A DNA stretch of 64,000 bases from Rhizobium sp. Root1212 (lineage in GTDB: Bacteria > Pseudomonadota > Alphaproteobacteria > Rhizobiales > Rhizobiaceae): contig NZ_LMDA01000001.1 of the NCBI RefSeq assembly GCF_001424985.1, forward strand, positions 815,599 through 879,598. The letters are read 5' to 3'. The notes below the pieces were generated by a model. That model worked only from the letters and a program-made list of their open reading frames with translations, was not told the DNA's origin and searched no databases. Shown here in pieces: positions 26,502-35,732 of this stretch; the first letter of the stretch is position 1, and the number at the start of each line of letters is the position of its first letter. A program made the position numbers and the translations under genes.

Positions 26502-27974
26502 ATGAATGAAAGACCCCTCGTGAACGGAACCCCGGCCCTGTCCGAACAGGAAAAGAATGTCATCATCGCCGGCGTTCTCCTCTCCATGCTGCTGGCCGCC
26601 CTCGACCAGACGATCGTGGCGCCCGCCATGCCGACCATCGGCCGGGCGCTCGGCCATGCCGAATACCTGCCCTGGGTGGTGACCGCCTATCTGCTGACCG
26701 CGACGGCGATGGCGCCGCTCTATGGCAAGCTTTCGGACATTTACGGGCGGCGGCGGACGATCTTTGCCGCCATCTTCATCTTCCTCGCGGGTTCGCTGAT
26801 CAGCGCGCTCGCGCCCGGCATGCCCACGCTCATTCTCGGCCGCGCGGTGCAGGGGTTGGGCGGCGGCGGGCTGTTTGCGCTGTCGCAGACCGTCATCGGC
26901 GATCTCGTTCCGCCGCGCGAGCGCGCCCGCTACGCCGCCTGGATTTCGGGAACATGGGCGGTGGCGAGCATTGCCGGGCCGCTGCTCGGCGGCACCTTCG
27001 CCGAGCACCTGCATTGGTCGGTGATCTTCTGGATCAATCTTCCGCTCGGGCTGGCGGCGCTGGCGATCATCAACAATCCGTTGAAGAAGCTTCCCATTCT
27101 TGCCCGCGAGCACAGTCTCGACGGCGCGGGTGCGACCCTGCTGATCGCCGCCACCGCGCTTTTGCTTCTGGCGCTCACCTGGGGCGGCAGCCGGTATCCG
27201 TGGCTGTCGCCGGTGATCGGCGGCCTCATCGGCTGCTCGGCCGTGCTGTGGCTGCTGTTTGCCCTGCGGCTGCGCCGCGCCGCCGAACCCTTGATCTCGA
27301 TCGAGGTGCTGGCCAATCCGGTGGTGCGCTACGGCACCTTGGCGATGTTCCTGCTGCAGACAACCAGTGTCGGCCTGGCGGTCTATATTCCCGTCTATGC
27401 GCAGTCGTTCAACGGGCTTTCGGCCAGCGGCTCGGGCGTGGTCATGATCGGCCTGCTGCTCGGCACCGTGTTCGGCGCGACGACCAGCGGCCGCACCATC
27501 CCGCGCGTCACCCACTACAAGCGGCTGGCGATGGCCGGCTGCGTGCTGAGCGGCATCGGCCTGATCGCGCTGGCGTTCCTCGCCGGTCGGACATCGCTTG
27601 TCACGCTGGAACTGCTGACCGTGGTCGTCGGCTTCGGCACCGGCCTGACTTTCCCGGTCGCCACCATTTCGGTGCAGAACGCGGTCGATCAGGCGCATCT
27701 CGGCGTCGTGACCGGCCTCCTGACCTTCCTGCGGTCGCTCGGCGGCGCGCTCGGGGTGGCTTTGCTCGGCGCCATCGTGCTTGGCAACGGCCTGCCGCTC
27801 GGCGGCGAGCACGTGCAGGTGACCGGGGCCGCGGCGCTGCCAGCCCTGCCCTTCACCTATATTTTCATCGCCTGCATGGTCACGACGGCGCTGTCGCTGG
27901 TGCTCTTCCATTTCATGCCGCAAAAGCCGTTGCGCGGCCGGGCAGAACATGACGTCGCGCCGATGGTGGAATAG
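26502..27974 (+). CDS. MFS multidrug efflux transporter, DHA2 (EmrB/QacA) family
   Basis: A 490-aa protein with 14 predicted transmembrane helices. The DHA2 motifs are clear: LDQTIVAPAMPTIGRALG in helix 1 (motif D1), GKLSDIYGRRRTIFAAIFIF (motif A) and GRAVQGLGGGGLFAL (motif B). It would pump lipophilic drugs outward using the proton gradient. The start at 26502 is preceded by GCAGGA; an upstream GTG at 26463 is possible. No adaptor (EmrA) gene or regulator adjoins. Confidence 0.92.
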   Translation: MNERPLVNGTPALSEQEKNVIIAGVLLSMLLAALDQTIVAPAMPTIGRALGHAEYLPWVVTAYLLTATAMAPLYGKLSDIYGRRRTIFAAIFIFLAGSLISALAPGMPTLILGRAVQGLGGGGLFALSQTVIGDLVPPRERARYAAWISGTWAVASIAGPLLGGTFAEHLHWSVIFWINLPLGLAALAIINNPLKKLPILAREHSLDGAGATLLIAATALLLLALTWGGSRYPWLSPVIGGLIGCSAVLWLLFALRLRRAAEPLISIEVLANPVVRYGTLAMFLLQTTSVGLAVYIPVYAQSFNGLSASGSGVVMIGLLLGTVFGATTSGRTIPRVTHYKRLAMAGCVLSGIGLIALAFLAGRTSLVTLELLTVVVGFGTGLTFPVATISVQNAVDQAHLGVVTGLLTFLRSLGGALGVALLGAIVLGNGLPLGGEHVQVTGAAALPALPFTYIFIACMVTTALSLVLFHFMPQKPLRGRAEHDVAPMVE

Positions 27975-27981
27975 GCCACCC

Positions 27982-29343
27982 CTATTTCACCTGAAGCCGC
28001 GTCTTCAGTCCGCTGATGATGCGATCGGCGAGCGCCTCGTAGTCGCCGTCGAAATGATGGCCGCCATCAATGGCGATCGACTCGATGCCGGCCGTTTTCA
28101 GCGTCGGGCAGGGATCGCCGTCTTCGTCGGAACCGGAGATGCACTGGACCCGCCTGGGGTCGATCTTCGCGATGTCGTCGACGGGATCGCCGGCCCCGTC
28201 ACTCGCGACCCCGAGCCAGCCGGTGACGGAAATCTCGTAGTCCACCTGATGGGAGAGCGCCATCAGCGTGATCTGCGGCACGCGGGCGCGGTCCTCGGCC
28301 GAGAGCAGGTTGTAGGTGGCGGGCAGGATATCGGCGCCGAAGGAATAGCCGATGAGCAGGACATGGCTGACGTTCCATTCCTTCCGGTAGGTGTCGATGA
28401 TGCGGGTCAGGTCATCGGCCGTCTCCTGCGGCTTGCGCTCGGACCAGAAGTAGCGCAGCGAATCCACGCCCACGACCGGAATGCCGCGCTGCTGCAAGGC
28501 GCCCGCCACTTGGGCGTCGATATCGCGCCAGCCGCCATCGCCGGAATAGACCACCGCCATCGTGTCATAGGCAGGCTCCGCCTTGAGGATGGTTAGCGGC
28601 AGGCCGAGCGGGCTGTCGGCACCTCCGGCCGCATCCACCTGATCGGCAAGTGCCTGCGCCAGCGCATCGGCTGCGGAGGCGGTCTCGTCCTCAACGTCGA
28701 TATCCGCATGGGCCTGCTTGAGGGCAGCGACATGGTCGCGACCGGCCTGTGTCGCCTTGTCCGTGAAAAGCACGGTTACGGGGGCCGGCAGCGGCCCGTC
28801 GGTGAGGCCGTAGATCGTGCGCCCATCCGCCTTGGTCTTGGTGGCGGGGGTGCAAAGCACCTTGTCGAGCGGGATGCCGGCCAGAGGATCGACGGCGATG
28901 GCCACGTCGATCGTCGCGGCCGGGCTCTGGGCGATCATGGCAAGCGCGAGCGCGCCGCCTTCGCCAGTGCCGGCGACGATCGGCGGATTGTAGCTCGTCG
29001 CGCCGCCGGCGCGCTGTATCTGATGGGCAAGCGATTCGACATCGGAAATCATGTAGACGCAATCGCCGTCATCGGCCTTCAGGGTCTTGAGATAGGCCGG
29101 GAAATCGATGCCGACGACGGCCGCACCCCTTTCCACGAGATCGGCCGCCTGCTTGTCTTCCGCAGCACCCCAGCCGTTCGCATCCGAAACCAGGAAAACG
29201 GTTGCGGCAGGCGCGTCGTCCGGCATCAGGATATGGCCGGCAGGGATCATGCCGGTGTCGAATTTATTGTCCTGCGCGGCCGCGGCAAACGGCAGGGCGC
29301 AGGTAAAAACGGCCGCGGCCAGGAGAGGATGAAGAAGCTTCAT
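27982..29343 (-). CDS. acvB: AcvB/VirJ-family periplasmic lysyl-phosphatidylglycerol hydrolase
   Basis: A 453-aa periplasmic protein with a signal peptide (ALPFAAAAQ). It contains two alpha/beta-hydrolase-like halves, as in Agrobacterium AcvB and Rhizobium AtvA. The second half carries a complete nucleophile elbow GYSFG with Ser334 and a C-terminal GGHHFDGDY His. The first half has only GTGEGG where the elbow should be, so just one active site is expected. AcvB is known to degrade the lysyl-PG made by LpiA, matching the 4-nt overlap with lpiA upstream. In A. tumefaciens it is needed for virulence, in R. tropici for acid tolerance. Confidence 0.93.
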   Translation of the reverse strand: MKLLHPLLAAAVFTCALPFAAAAQDNKFDTGMIPAGHILMPDDAPAATVFLVSDANGWGAAEDKQAADLVERGAAVVGIDFPAYLKTLKADDGDCVYMISDVESLAHQIQRAGGATSYNPPIVAGTGEGGALALAMIAQSPAATIDVAIAVDPLAGIPLDKVLCTPATKTKADGRTIYGLTDGPLPAPVTVLFTDKATQAGRDHVAALKQAHADIDVEDETASAADALAQALADQVDAAGGADSPLGLPLTILKAEPAYDTMAVVYSGDGGWRDIDAQVAGALQQRGIPVVGVDSLRYFWSERKPQETADDLTRIIDTYRKEWNVSHVLLIGYSFGADILPATYNLLSAEDRARVPQITLMALSHQVDYEISVTGWLGVASDGAGDPVDDIAKIDPRRVQCISGSDEDGDPCPTLKTAGIESIAIDGGHHFDGDYEALADRIISGLKTRLQVK

Positions 29344-31940
29344 TTGGAAATCACTCCCTTGACGCCGCCGCCGATGAGAAAGGTCACGTCCATCAGCGCA
29401 AGCGCGGCACCCGTGGCATTGGATACGGCGAGATAACGCGGCTCCCAGCGCGGATGGAATTTCGATTTGAAGGCGCGCAGGCCCTTGAAGTTATAGAAGC
29501 GCTCGCCGTGCTCGAACAAGAGGCCGCCGACACGATCCCAGACCGGGGCTGCCTCGCGCCGCGCCATGCCCGAAAGTGGGGCCATGCCGAGATTGAACTG
29601 GCGGTAGCCTTCGTGGCGCAGATATTCGAGAATGCTGCCGAAGAGGAAATCCATCGTGCCCTTCGGCGCATCGGGCGCAAAGCGCATCAGGTCCACGGTC
29701 GCCTCCGCCTTGGTATCGGTCACCATCAGCGTGGCGAAGGCGACGATATCGCCGGCAAGCCGCACCACAGCGACCGGCTGGGAGAGCACGTAATCATCCT
29801 CGAAGGCGCCGAGCGAAAAGGTCTTTTCCTTGGCATCGTGATGGTCGAGCCAGGCATCGGAGATGGCGCGCAGCGCCGGCAGGATCGCCCCGACCTCTTC
29901 CGGCGGCACGACGGTCAGGGTCAGGCCGTCGCGAAGTCCACGATTGTAGGATTGCCTGAGATTGGCGAAGCGACTGCCCTTCATCTCGAACTGTTCGAGA
30001 TCGATGATGGCCAGCTCTCCGAGCTTGAAGGCGCGAAGCCCCACATCGGCGCAGGCCGAAAGCAGGGCCGGCGAAATCTGGTAAAAGGCCGCGCGTCCGC
30101 CGCCGGCGCGGGCAGCCCCGACGAACTGCCAGACAAGCTCGGGAAATTCCTCTTCCACGCCGACCGGATCGGCAAGCGAAATCCAGGAGCGTCCGTGGAT
30201 GCCGTACATGATGTAGGATTTTCCCGATGCGGAGAACAGCAGCCGCTTGTCACCCATCCGCACGAGATTGGCATCGGCGACATCCTGGCCCATGGTGATC
30301 TCGACGGCGCGGGCAAGCTCCTCCGGCGCCGGCTGTTGCGTGCGGAAATGCGCCGGCCGCAGCAGGCTGAACAGCGCCAGCGCCGAAAAAGCGATGGCAA
30401 GGCCGAGAAGGGCGCGCAGGCCGCGCGGCGCTTCTGCGGAGAATTCGAACTGCCACCAAAGCTCATGCGTATATTCCGTATCGCGATAGACGAAGAGCAG
30501 GATCAGCGTCGCCGTGACGATGATGACGGCGATGGTCGCAAGCCAGGACGGCCCAGGCGTCTGCCGCAGCAGCGAGGAATGCCGGTCGAAGGCGCGCATG
30601 TTGGCGAGCAGCGCGACGATGAACAGCGCAAGCAGCCCGGCTTCAAAGACGGCGATGGCCTTGAGGAAGGCAAAGGCGAAGGCGATCGAAGCGCCCGCCA
30701 GCGCCACCCACCACGCGCCGTCCAGCCTTTGTCCGAGGCCGCGGGCGGCGACGACCAGAAGCAGGCCGAGCAGGCTCGACAGGAAATGCGCGCCCTCGAC
30801 GATCGGCAGCGGCAGGTAGCCGGCGAGGAAATCAAGGTCCGAATCGGGCGTCGGCACCACACTCGAGAAGATCAGCATGGTGCCGAGGATCAGCGAGAGG
30901 GTGGAAATCAGCGCCGGGGCAAGCTTGCCGGCAAGTTGCGCCGCCTCGGCGACGCCCGGCCTCAGCGCCAGCTGCCGCAGCTCGATGACCAGCAGCAGCA
31001 CGGTGGCCAGCAGCAGCGGCAGCACGTAATAAATCAGCCGGTAGAGGACGAGGCTGCCGAGCAGCTGGTCGATGCTGATGGCGTTGGCAAGGCCGGCCAT
31101 GATCACCGCCTCGAACACCCCGAGGCCGGCCGGAACGTGACTGAGCACGCCGAAGCCGATCGCCACCGCATAGATGGCGAGAAAGGTCGGCCAGCCGACA
31201 TGGGTATCCGGCAGCAGCACATAGAGCACCGAAGCCGCCGCCGCGATATCGAAGGCCGAAACGAGGAACTGGCGGGAGGTGGTGCGGCTGTCCGGCAGGT
31301 GCAGTTCGAAACTTTTAAGGCGGATGACCCGGCCGTTGCGGCCCATATAGAACAAGCCCGCCAGCACGGCGAGGATGAGCAGGGCAATGCTGCGCAGCCA
31401 GACGGCCTCGACGCCGAGAATATCGGCGACCCGCGGCGCGACCGCAAGCGTTGCCAGCGCGCTGACGGACAGGAGCCCGAGGCCGAAGGCAAGCGTGACG
31501 AAGGCGATGACGCGGGCGATGTCGCCCGGCGTCAGCCCGAGGCGGGAATAGGCGCGAAACCGGATGGCACCGCCGCTCAAGGGGCCGAAGCCGACGGTAT
31601 TGCCGACGGCATAGGCGATGAAGGCCGTCACCGCGACGGTGGGAAAGGGCGGCCGGCGGCCGATATAATCAAGTGCGTTGGCATCATAGGCGACCAGCGC
31701 CAGGAAACTCAGGCCGGTGAAGACCACGGCCAGCGCGATCGCGCTCCACGAGGTTGCCGACAGTGCCGAAAGCACATCCTCGTAACGCACCTCCGCCGTC
31801 AGCCGGTAGATGCCGAAGGTGACGAGGGCAAAAACAAAAAGACTCGCAGCCGCGAGAATATAAAGCCGGTAGATCAGGAACAGGCGGACAAACCGCGACG
31901 ACCGATCTTCACTGACCGCAACACTTTCATCCGACATCAT
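29340..31940 (-). CDS. lpiA: bifunctional lysylphosphatidylglycerol flippase/synthetase (LpiA/MprF)
   Basis: An 866-aa membrane enzyme. The N-terminal about 510 residues hold some 13-14 transmembrane segments (flippase part, including NTVGFGPLSGGAIRFRAYSR). The C-terminal 330 residues are the cytosolic GNAT-like DUF2156 synthase (KSYIMYGIHGRSWISLADPV, MRFAPDAPKGTMDFLFGSIL, FNLGMAPLSGM) that transfers lysine from Lys-tRNA to phosphatidylglycerol. The start is set at the ATGATG pair, 31940; a longer N-terminus is less likely. It is co-transcribed with acvB and divergent from minC. The pair is acid-induced in related rhizobia, raising resistance to low pH and cationic peptides. Confidence 0.94.
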   Translation of the reverse strand: MMSDESVAVSEDRSSRFVRLFLIYRLYILAAASLFVFALVTFGIYRLTAEVRYEDVLSALSATSWSAIALAVVFTGLSFLALVAYDANALDYIGRRPPFPTVAVTAFIAYAVGNTVGFGPLSGGAIRFRAYSRLGLTPGDIARVIAFVTLAFGLGLLSVSALATLAVAPRVADILGVEAVWLRSIALLILAVLAGLFYMGRNGRVIRLKSFELHLPDSRTTSRQFLVSAFDIAAAASVLYVLLPDTHVGWPTFLAIYAVAIGFGVLSHVPAGLGVFEAVIMAGLANAISIDQLLGSLVLYRLIYYVLPLLLATVLLLVIELRQLALRPGVAEAAQLAGKLAPALISTLSLILGTMLIFSSVVPTPDSDLDFLAGYLPLPIVEGAHFLSSLLGLLLVVAARGLGQRLDGAWWVALAGASIAFAFAFLKAIAVFEAGLLALFIVALLANMRAFDRHSSLLRQTPGPSWLATIAVIIVTATLILLFVYRDTEYTHELWWQFEFSAEAPRGLRALLGLAIAFSALALFSLLRPAHFRTQQPAPEELARAVEITMGQDVADANLVRMGDKRLLFSASGKSYIMYGIHGRSWISLADPVGVEEEFPELVWQFVGAARAGGGRAAFYQISPALLSACADVGLRAFKLGELAIIDLEQFEMKGSRFANLRQSYNRGLRDGLTLTVVPPEEVGAILPALRAISDAWLDHHDAKEKTFSLGAFEDDYVLSQPVAVVRLAGDIVAFATLMVTDTKAEATVDLMRFAPDAPKGTMDFLFGSILEYLRHEGYRQFNLGMAPLSGMARREAAPVWDRVGGLLFEHGERFYNFKGLRAFKSKFHPRWEPRYLAVSNATGAALALMDVTFLIGGGVKGVISK

Positions 31941-32116
31941 ATTCCAAGCCCTGATTACCTGGCCGCATACTGGCGCAACTTGTGGCAAATATCGGGCAGT
32001 TTCCGGCCCACCTTACACCATTTCGTTACCGCGATCGGGGCGGGCCTTCCGCCCCATGTCCAGCCAAAAATCGACAACAGCGAACGCCGGATCATGCCTC
32101 GCGCCAGCCAGACGGA

Positions 32117-32132
32117 TTAACGCTTTGTTAAC
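32117..32132 (+). promoter_or_regulatory. CtrA binding box upstream of minC
   Basis: TTAA-N7-TTAAC, an exact match to the full CtrA consensus, 41 nt before the minC start. Further TTAAC half-sites lie at about 32164 and just inside the gene. Control of the Min genes by CtrA has been reported in Sinorhizobium meliloti; occupancy here is inferred from the site. Confidence 0.7.
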
Positions 32133-32172
32133 CATTTTCTCGATACATCGAAGCAATCGAAAATTAACCAAG

Positions 32173-32916
32173 ATGACTGATGTGTTAACACAATCCCGGC
32201 CGATCCGCCTCAAGGGGCGGTCCTTTCTGGCGCTTGCGCTGACCCCCGAACTGCCCTTCGCGGACTGGCTGGCGCGGCTCGACGCGCTCGCTTCGCGCTC
32301 GGCCGGCTTCTTCCTGCGCCGCCCCGTCGTGCTAGACGTCGAAGGCCTCGATATCGACCGGGCACAGCTTCGCGATCTCGTCAGCGAGCTGAGCGGCCGC
32401 GGCGTGCGCGTCATGGGCATCGAAGGCGCGCGTCCCTCCCTGCTCGGCGCGGATCTGCCGCCGGCGATGTCGGACGGCCGCGCGACCGCCGATATCGAGC
32501 CGCCAACGGCCGACCAGCAGACTGAGACCACCGACAAGCCCGAGCCCGTCGCGGCGCTGGCGCCGGCCCCCGCACCGGTGCAGGCGATGCCGTCCATGGT
32601 CATCTCCGAGCCGGTTCGCTCCGGCCAGTCGATTTTCTTTCCGGATGGCGACGTCACCATCGTCGGCTCCGTCGCCTCGGGCGCGGAAGTCGTCGCCGGC
32701 GGCTCGATCCACATTTACGGCTCGCTGCGCGGCCGCGCCATGGCCGGCACGATCGGCAACGCTTCGGCGCGCATCTTCTGCCACAAGCTCGAGGCCGAGC
32801 TGATCGCCATCGACGGCCTCTACAAGACTGCGGACGACATGGAAGCGGGGCTGCGTGGCAAACCGGTTCAGATCTGGCTCGAAGGCGAAACAATCAAGGC
32901 GGCAACGCTCGGCTGA
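32173..32916 (+). CDS. minC: septum site-determining protein MinC
   Basis: A 247-aa inhibitor of FtsZ polymerisation. The N-domain (about 1-100) has RLKGRSFLALALTPELPF and FLRRPVVLDVEGLD. The C-terminal beta-helix (about 145-245) has IFFPDGDVTIVGSVASGAEV, GSIHIYGSLRGRAMAG and FCHKLEAELIAIDG, used for MinD binding and dimerisation. A proline- and alanine-rich linker of about 45 residues, longer than in enterobacteria, joins them. It is the first gene of minCDE, preceded by a CtrA box. Confidence 0.96.
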   Translation: MTDVLTQSRPIRLKGRSFLALALTPELPFADWLARLDALASRSAGFFLRRPVVLDVEGLDIDRAQLRDLVSELSGRGVRVMGIEGARPSLLGADLPPAMSDGRATADIEPPTADQQTETTDKPEPVAALAPAPAPVQAMPSMVISEPVRSGQSIFFPDGDVTIVGSVASGAEVVAGGSIHIYGSLRGRAMAGTIGNASARIFCHKLEAELIAIDGLYKTADDMEAGLRGKPVQIWLEGETIKAATLG

Positions 32917-32981
32917 AACAAGGCCGCGCTGTGCGGCGACCACGTGCATATCGAAGCGTGTTCACATAACTGGAGACATCA

Positions 32982-33797
32982 ATGGGCAAGGTAATCGTTG
33001 TCACATCGGGCAAGGGCGGCGTCGGCAAGACGACGTCGTCGGCCGCGCTCGGCGCAGCGCTGGCGCAAAACGGCGACAAGGTCGTCGTCGTGGATTTCGA
33101 TGTCGGTTTGCGCAATCTCGATCTGGTCATGGGCGCGGAACGGCGCGTGGTCTACGACATCGTCAACGTCATCCAGGGCGAGGCCAAGCTCACCCAGGCG
33201 CTGATCCGCGACAAGCGCGTCGAAACGCTCTACCTGCTGCCGGCGTCCCAGACCCGCGACAAGGACAACCTCACGCCGGAAGGCGTCGAGAAGGTCATCG
33301 CGGCCCTGAAGAGCGCTTTCGACTGGGTGATCTGCGATAGCCCGGCCGGCATCGAACGCGGCGCGACCCTTGCCATGCGCCATGCGGATGTCGCGATCGT
33401 CGTGACCAACCCGGAAGTCTCGTCGGTGCGTGATTCGGACCGCATCATCGGCCTGCTCGATTCCAAGACGCTGAAGGCGGAAAACGGCGAGCGCATCGAA
33501 AAACACCTGCTGCTCACCCGCTACGACGCCGCCCGCGCCGAGCGCGGCGACATGCTGAAGGTAGACGACGTGCTCGAAATCCTGTCGATCCCGTTGCTCG
33601 GCATCATCCCGGAAAGCATGGACGTGCTGCGCGCCTCCAACGTCGGCGCGCCGGTCACGCTGGCGGACGGACGCTCGGCGCCGGCACTCGCCTATTTCGA
33701 AGCGACGCGGCGCCTCAAGGGCGAAAGCCTGCCGGTCACGCTTCCGGGCGAAAAGCGCGGTCTCCTCGGCAAGATTTTCGGAAGGAAGGCGGCATGA
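32982..33797 (+). CDS. minD: septum site-determining ATPase MinD
   Basis: A 271-aa membrane-associated ATPase of the ParA/MinD family. It opens with the deviant Walker A GKGGVGKTT and has DFDVGLRNLDLVMG (switch I), DWVICDSPAGIE (switch II) and a C-terminal amphipathic tail (GLLGKIFGRKAA) that docks on the membrane. It recruits MinC to the poles and is displaced by MinE. It follows minC by 65 bp and overlaps minE by ATGA. Confidence 0.98.
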   Translation: MGKVIVVTSGKGGVGKTTSSAALGAALAQNGDKVVVVDFDVGLRNLDLVMGAERRVVYDIVNVIQGEAKLTQALIRDKRVETLYLLPASQTRDKDNLTPEGVEKVIAALKSAFDWVICDSPAGIERGATLAMRHADVAIVVTNPEVSSVRDSDRIIGLLDSKTLKAENGERIEKHLLLTRYDAARAERGDMLKVDDVLEILSIPLLGIIPESMDVLRASNVGAPVTLADGRSAPALAYFEATRRLKGESLPVTLPGEKRGLLGKIFGRKAA

Positions 33798-34057
33798 ACC
33801 TGTTCCGTTTGTTCTCCCGCGGCCAGTCCGGCCCGGCAGCCCGCGAGCGGCTGCAGGTGCTGCTCGCCCATGAACGCGCCGTCACCGGCGACAGCGACCT
33901 CGTCGGCAAGCTGCGCGACGAGATCCTGAAGGCGATTTCCAAACACATGCAGGTCAATGACGAAAACGTCAGCATCAAGATGGAACGCGGCGCGCAGGTC
34001 ACCACGCTCGCCGTCGATATCGAGATCCCCTTCGACGCAGGCAGGAAGGCGGCCTGA
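33794..34057 (+). CDS. minE: cell division topological specificity factor MinE
   Basis: An 87-aa protein with an N-terminal MinD-binding/membrane helix (MNLFRLFSRGQSG), the segment RERLQVLLAHERA and the topological domain ending in LAVDIEIPFD. It stimulates the MinD ATPase to set mid-cell division. The stop codon lies in the loop of a perfect hairpin at 34046-34067. Confidence 0.97.
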   Translation: MNLFRLFSRGQSGPAARERLQVLLAHERAVTGDSDLVGKLRDEILKAISKHMQVNDENVSIKMERGAQVTTLAVDIEIPFDAGRKAA

Positions 34058-34067
34058 CGGCCGCCTT
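34046..34067 (+). terminator. hairpin at the end of minCDE
   Basis: AAGGCGGCC (34046-34054), loop TGAC, GGCCGCCTT (34059-34067): a perfect 9-bp stem whose loop holds the minE stop codon. No T-run follows, so it may be an mRNA stabiliser or a weak stop rather than a full intrinsic terminator. Confidence 0.45.
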
Positions 34068-34151
34068 CGCAAAATCCGCCTTACGGTTTGAGTTGACTAG
34101 CCTCGATGGCAAGATGACACTACCGACCGCAGCAAGGCAGGAGGACAAACG

Positions 34152-34457
34152 ATGAATGAGCCAGACCGGTGGCGTCACATAGCAAGCGCACCGCGAGACG
34201 GTAGCCGAATCCTCGTCACCGTCCGCTCGTCCGAACAGGGGCCGGCGGAAGTGGACGTCGCCTTCTGGTCGCATGGCGACCGGTTCGGCTCGGAAGGCTG
34301 GCGCGCCTCGGATTCCGCCCCTGGATGCATCGTCGAATATGCCGAGCCGGAGTTGAAGTGCTGGATGCCGATGCCCTCGGCCAATCTCGGCCGTGCCTCG
34401 GCGCCCTCTCCCTGGGAAGGCGATGACGACCGGCAGCTTGACGGGTCGGGGATCTGA
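34152..34457 (+). CDS. small hypothetical protein, DUF551-like
   Basis: A 101-aa soluble protein with the opening DRWRHIASAPRDGSRILVTV and the closing VEYAEPELKCWMPMP, resembling the W-x-x-I-x-S-A-P-x-D-G pattern of phage and proteobacterial DUF551-type proteins. No known activity. A GAGGA lies upstream of the ATG. It lies alone between minE and the convergent selD. Confidence 0.62.
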   Translation: MNEPDRWRHIASAPRDGSRILVTVRSSEQGPAEVDVAFWSHGDRFGSEGWRASDSAPGCIVEYAEPELKCWMPMPSANLGRASAPSPWEGDDDRQLDGSGI

Positions 34458-34509
34458 AAGGCTTCGAAGGCTGGAAGTGTCCGTCCGGCCATCAATTGTG
34501 GTGGCATGC

Positions 34510-35565
34510 CTAGACGATCGTGAGGCCGGGATTTCCCTGCGCGGCCTCACCGATCAGCGTCGCGCCAAAACCGTGCCTGTCGAAAATATCCAGCACTGCC
34601 GCGGCATCCGACGGGGCGCAGGCGACGAGCAACCCGCCGCTCGTCTGCGGATCGCAGAGAAGCGCCTGACCGACCGCTGTCATCTCCCGTGAATAGATGA
34701 CATCCGCCCCATAGCTCGCCCAGTTGCGCCCCGAGGCGCCGGTGACGAAGCCGGCGGCGGCGAGGTCGTGGGCACCTTCCAGCAGCGGCACGGCGGACCA
34801 GTTCACCTGCAGCCGGCAGCCCGAGCCGCGCGCCATTTCGAGCGCATGGCCGGCAAGGCCGAAACCGGTCACGTCGGTCATGGCGTGCACACCGTCAAGC
34901 CGGGCGAGATCCGGGCCCGGCGTATTGAGGCGAGTCGTCGTGCCGATCATCCTGTCATAGCCGGCCGCATCCAGTGCGCCCCTTTTCAGCGCGGCGGAAA
35001 AGATGCCGACGCCGAGCGGCTTGCCGAGGATCAGCACATCGCCCGGCCGCGCGCCGGCATTGCTTTTCACCTGGGCGGGATCGACGAGGCCGATGGCGAC
35101 GAGGCCGTAGATCGGCTCGACGCTATCGATCGTATGGCCGCCGGCGACGGGAATGCCCGCGGCACGGCAGACCGCGGCACCGCCATCGAGAATGGCGCCG
35201 ATGGTCGCGGTGGAGAGCACATTGACCGGCATGCCCACCAGCGCCAGTGCGAAAATCGGCGTGCCGCCCATGGCATAGACATCGCTGATGGCGTTGGTTG
35301 CGGCTATCAGGCCGAAATCATGCGGATCATCGACGATCGGCATGAAGAAATCGGTGGTCGCGACGATGGCCTGTCGGTCGTTCAGCCGGTAGACGGCCGC
35401 ATCGTCGGAGGTTTCGATGCCCACCAGCAGCTCCGGCGGCACCGGCAAGGCGGTCCGGTCGCGCAGGATTTCCGAGAGCACGCCCGGCGCGATCTTGCAG
35501 CCGCAGCCGCCGCCATGGGCAAGCGATGTCAGGCGCGGCTCGGTGGAAACGGCAGGATCGGACAT
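34510..35565 (-). CDS. selD: selenide, water dikinase (selenophosphate synthase)
   Basis: A 351-aa enzyme making selenophosphate from selenide and ATP, the selenium donor for SelA. The catalytic loop reads GGGCGCKIAPG, using Cys rather than Sec at the active position. The PurM-like ATP-binding fold follows: DDAAVYRLNDRQAIVATTD, DVYAMGGTPIFALALVGMP, MTDVTGFGLAGHALEM, CDPQTSGGLLVA. The start MSDPAVS follows AAGGAG. It is divergent from the formate dehydrogenase operon, from which it is separated by 167 bp. Confidence 0.97.
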   Translation of the reverse strand: MSDPAVSTEPRLTSLAHGGGCGCKIAPGVLSEILRDRTALPVPPELLVGIETSDDAAVYRLNDRQAIVATTDFFMPIVDDPHDFGLIAATNAISDVYAMGGTPIFALALVGMPVNVLSTATIGAILDGGAAVCRAAGIPVAGGHTIDSVEPIYGLVAIGLVDPAQVKSNAGARPGDVLILGKPLGVGIFSAALKRGALDAAGYDRMIGTTTRLNTPGPDLARLDGVHAMTDVTGFGLAGHALEMARGSGCRLQVNWSAVPLLEGAHDLAAAGFVTGASGRNWASYGADVIYSREMTAVGQALLCDPQTSGGLLVACAPSDAAAVLDIFDRHGFGATLIGEAAQGNPGLTIV

Positions 35566-35732
35566 GGGGCTCCTTCCTCTGGCAGTCTGCAACAGGTTCC
35601 GTGCCGGCGATCATGGCCCATCGGCTCGCCCAAGACCATGACTTTTACACCAAATCCGTCCTTGACACACCCGGCGGCAAGGGCGACCATCCAGCCGTTC
35701 ACCGATCCGCAAGGCAGGTACGAGGATAGCGA

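Noticed and set aside
29454..32120. An 888-codon open frame antisense to lpiA
   Set aside because: Shadow frame with runs of Gln, Asp, Gly and Arg; lpiA on the other strand is fully recognisable.
35662..35667. TTGACA as a -35 for fdoG
   Set aside because: No acceptable -10 lies 16-18 nt downstream, so it was not listed as a promoter.
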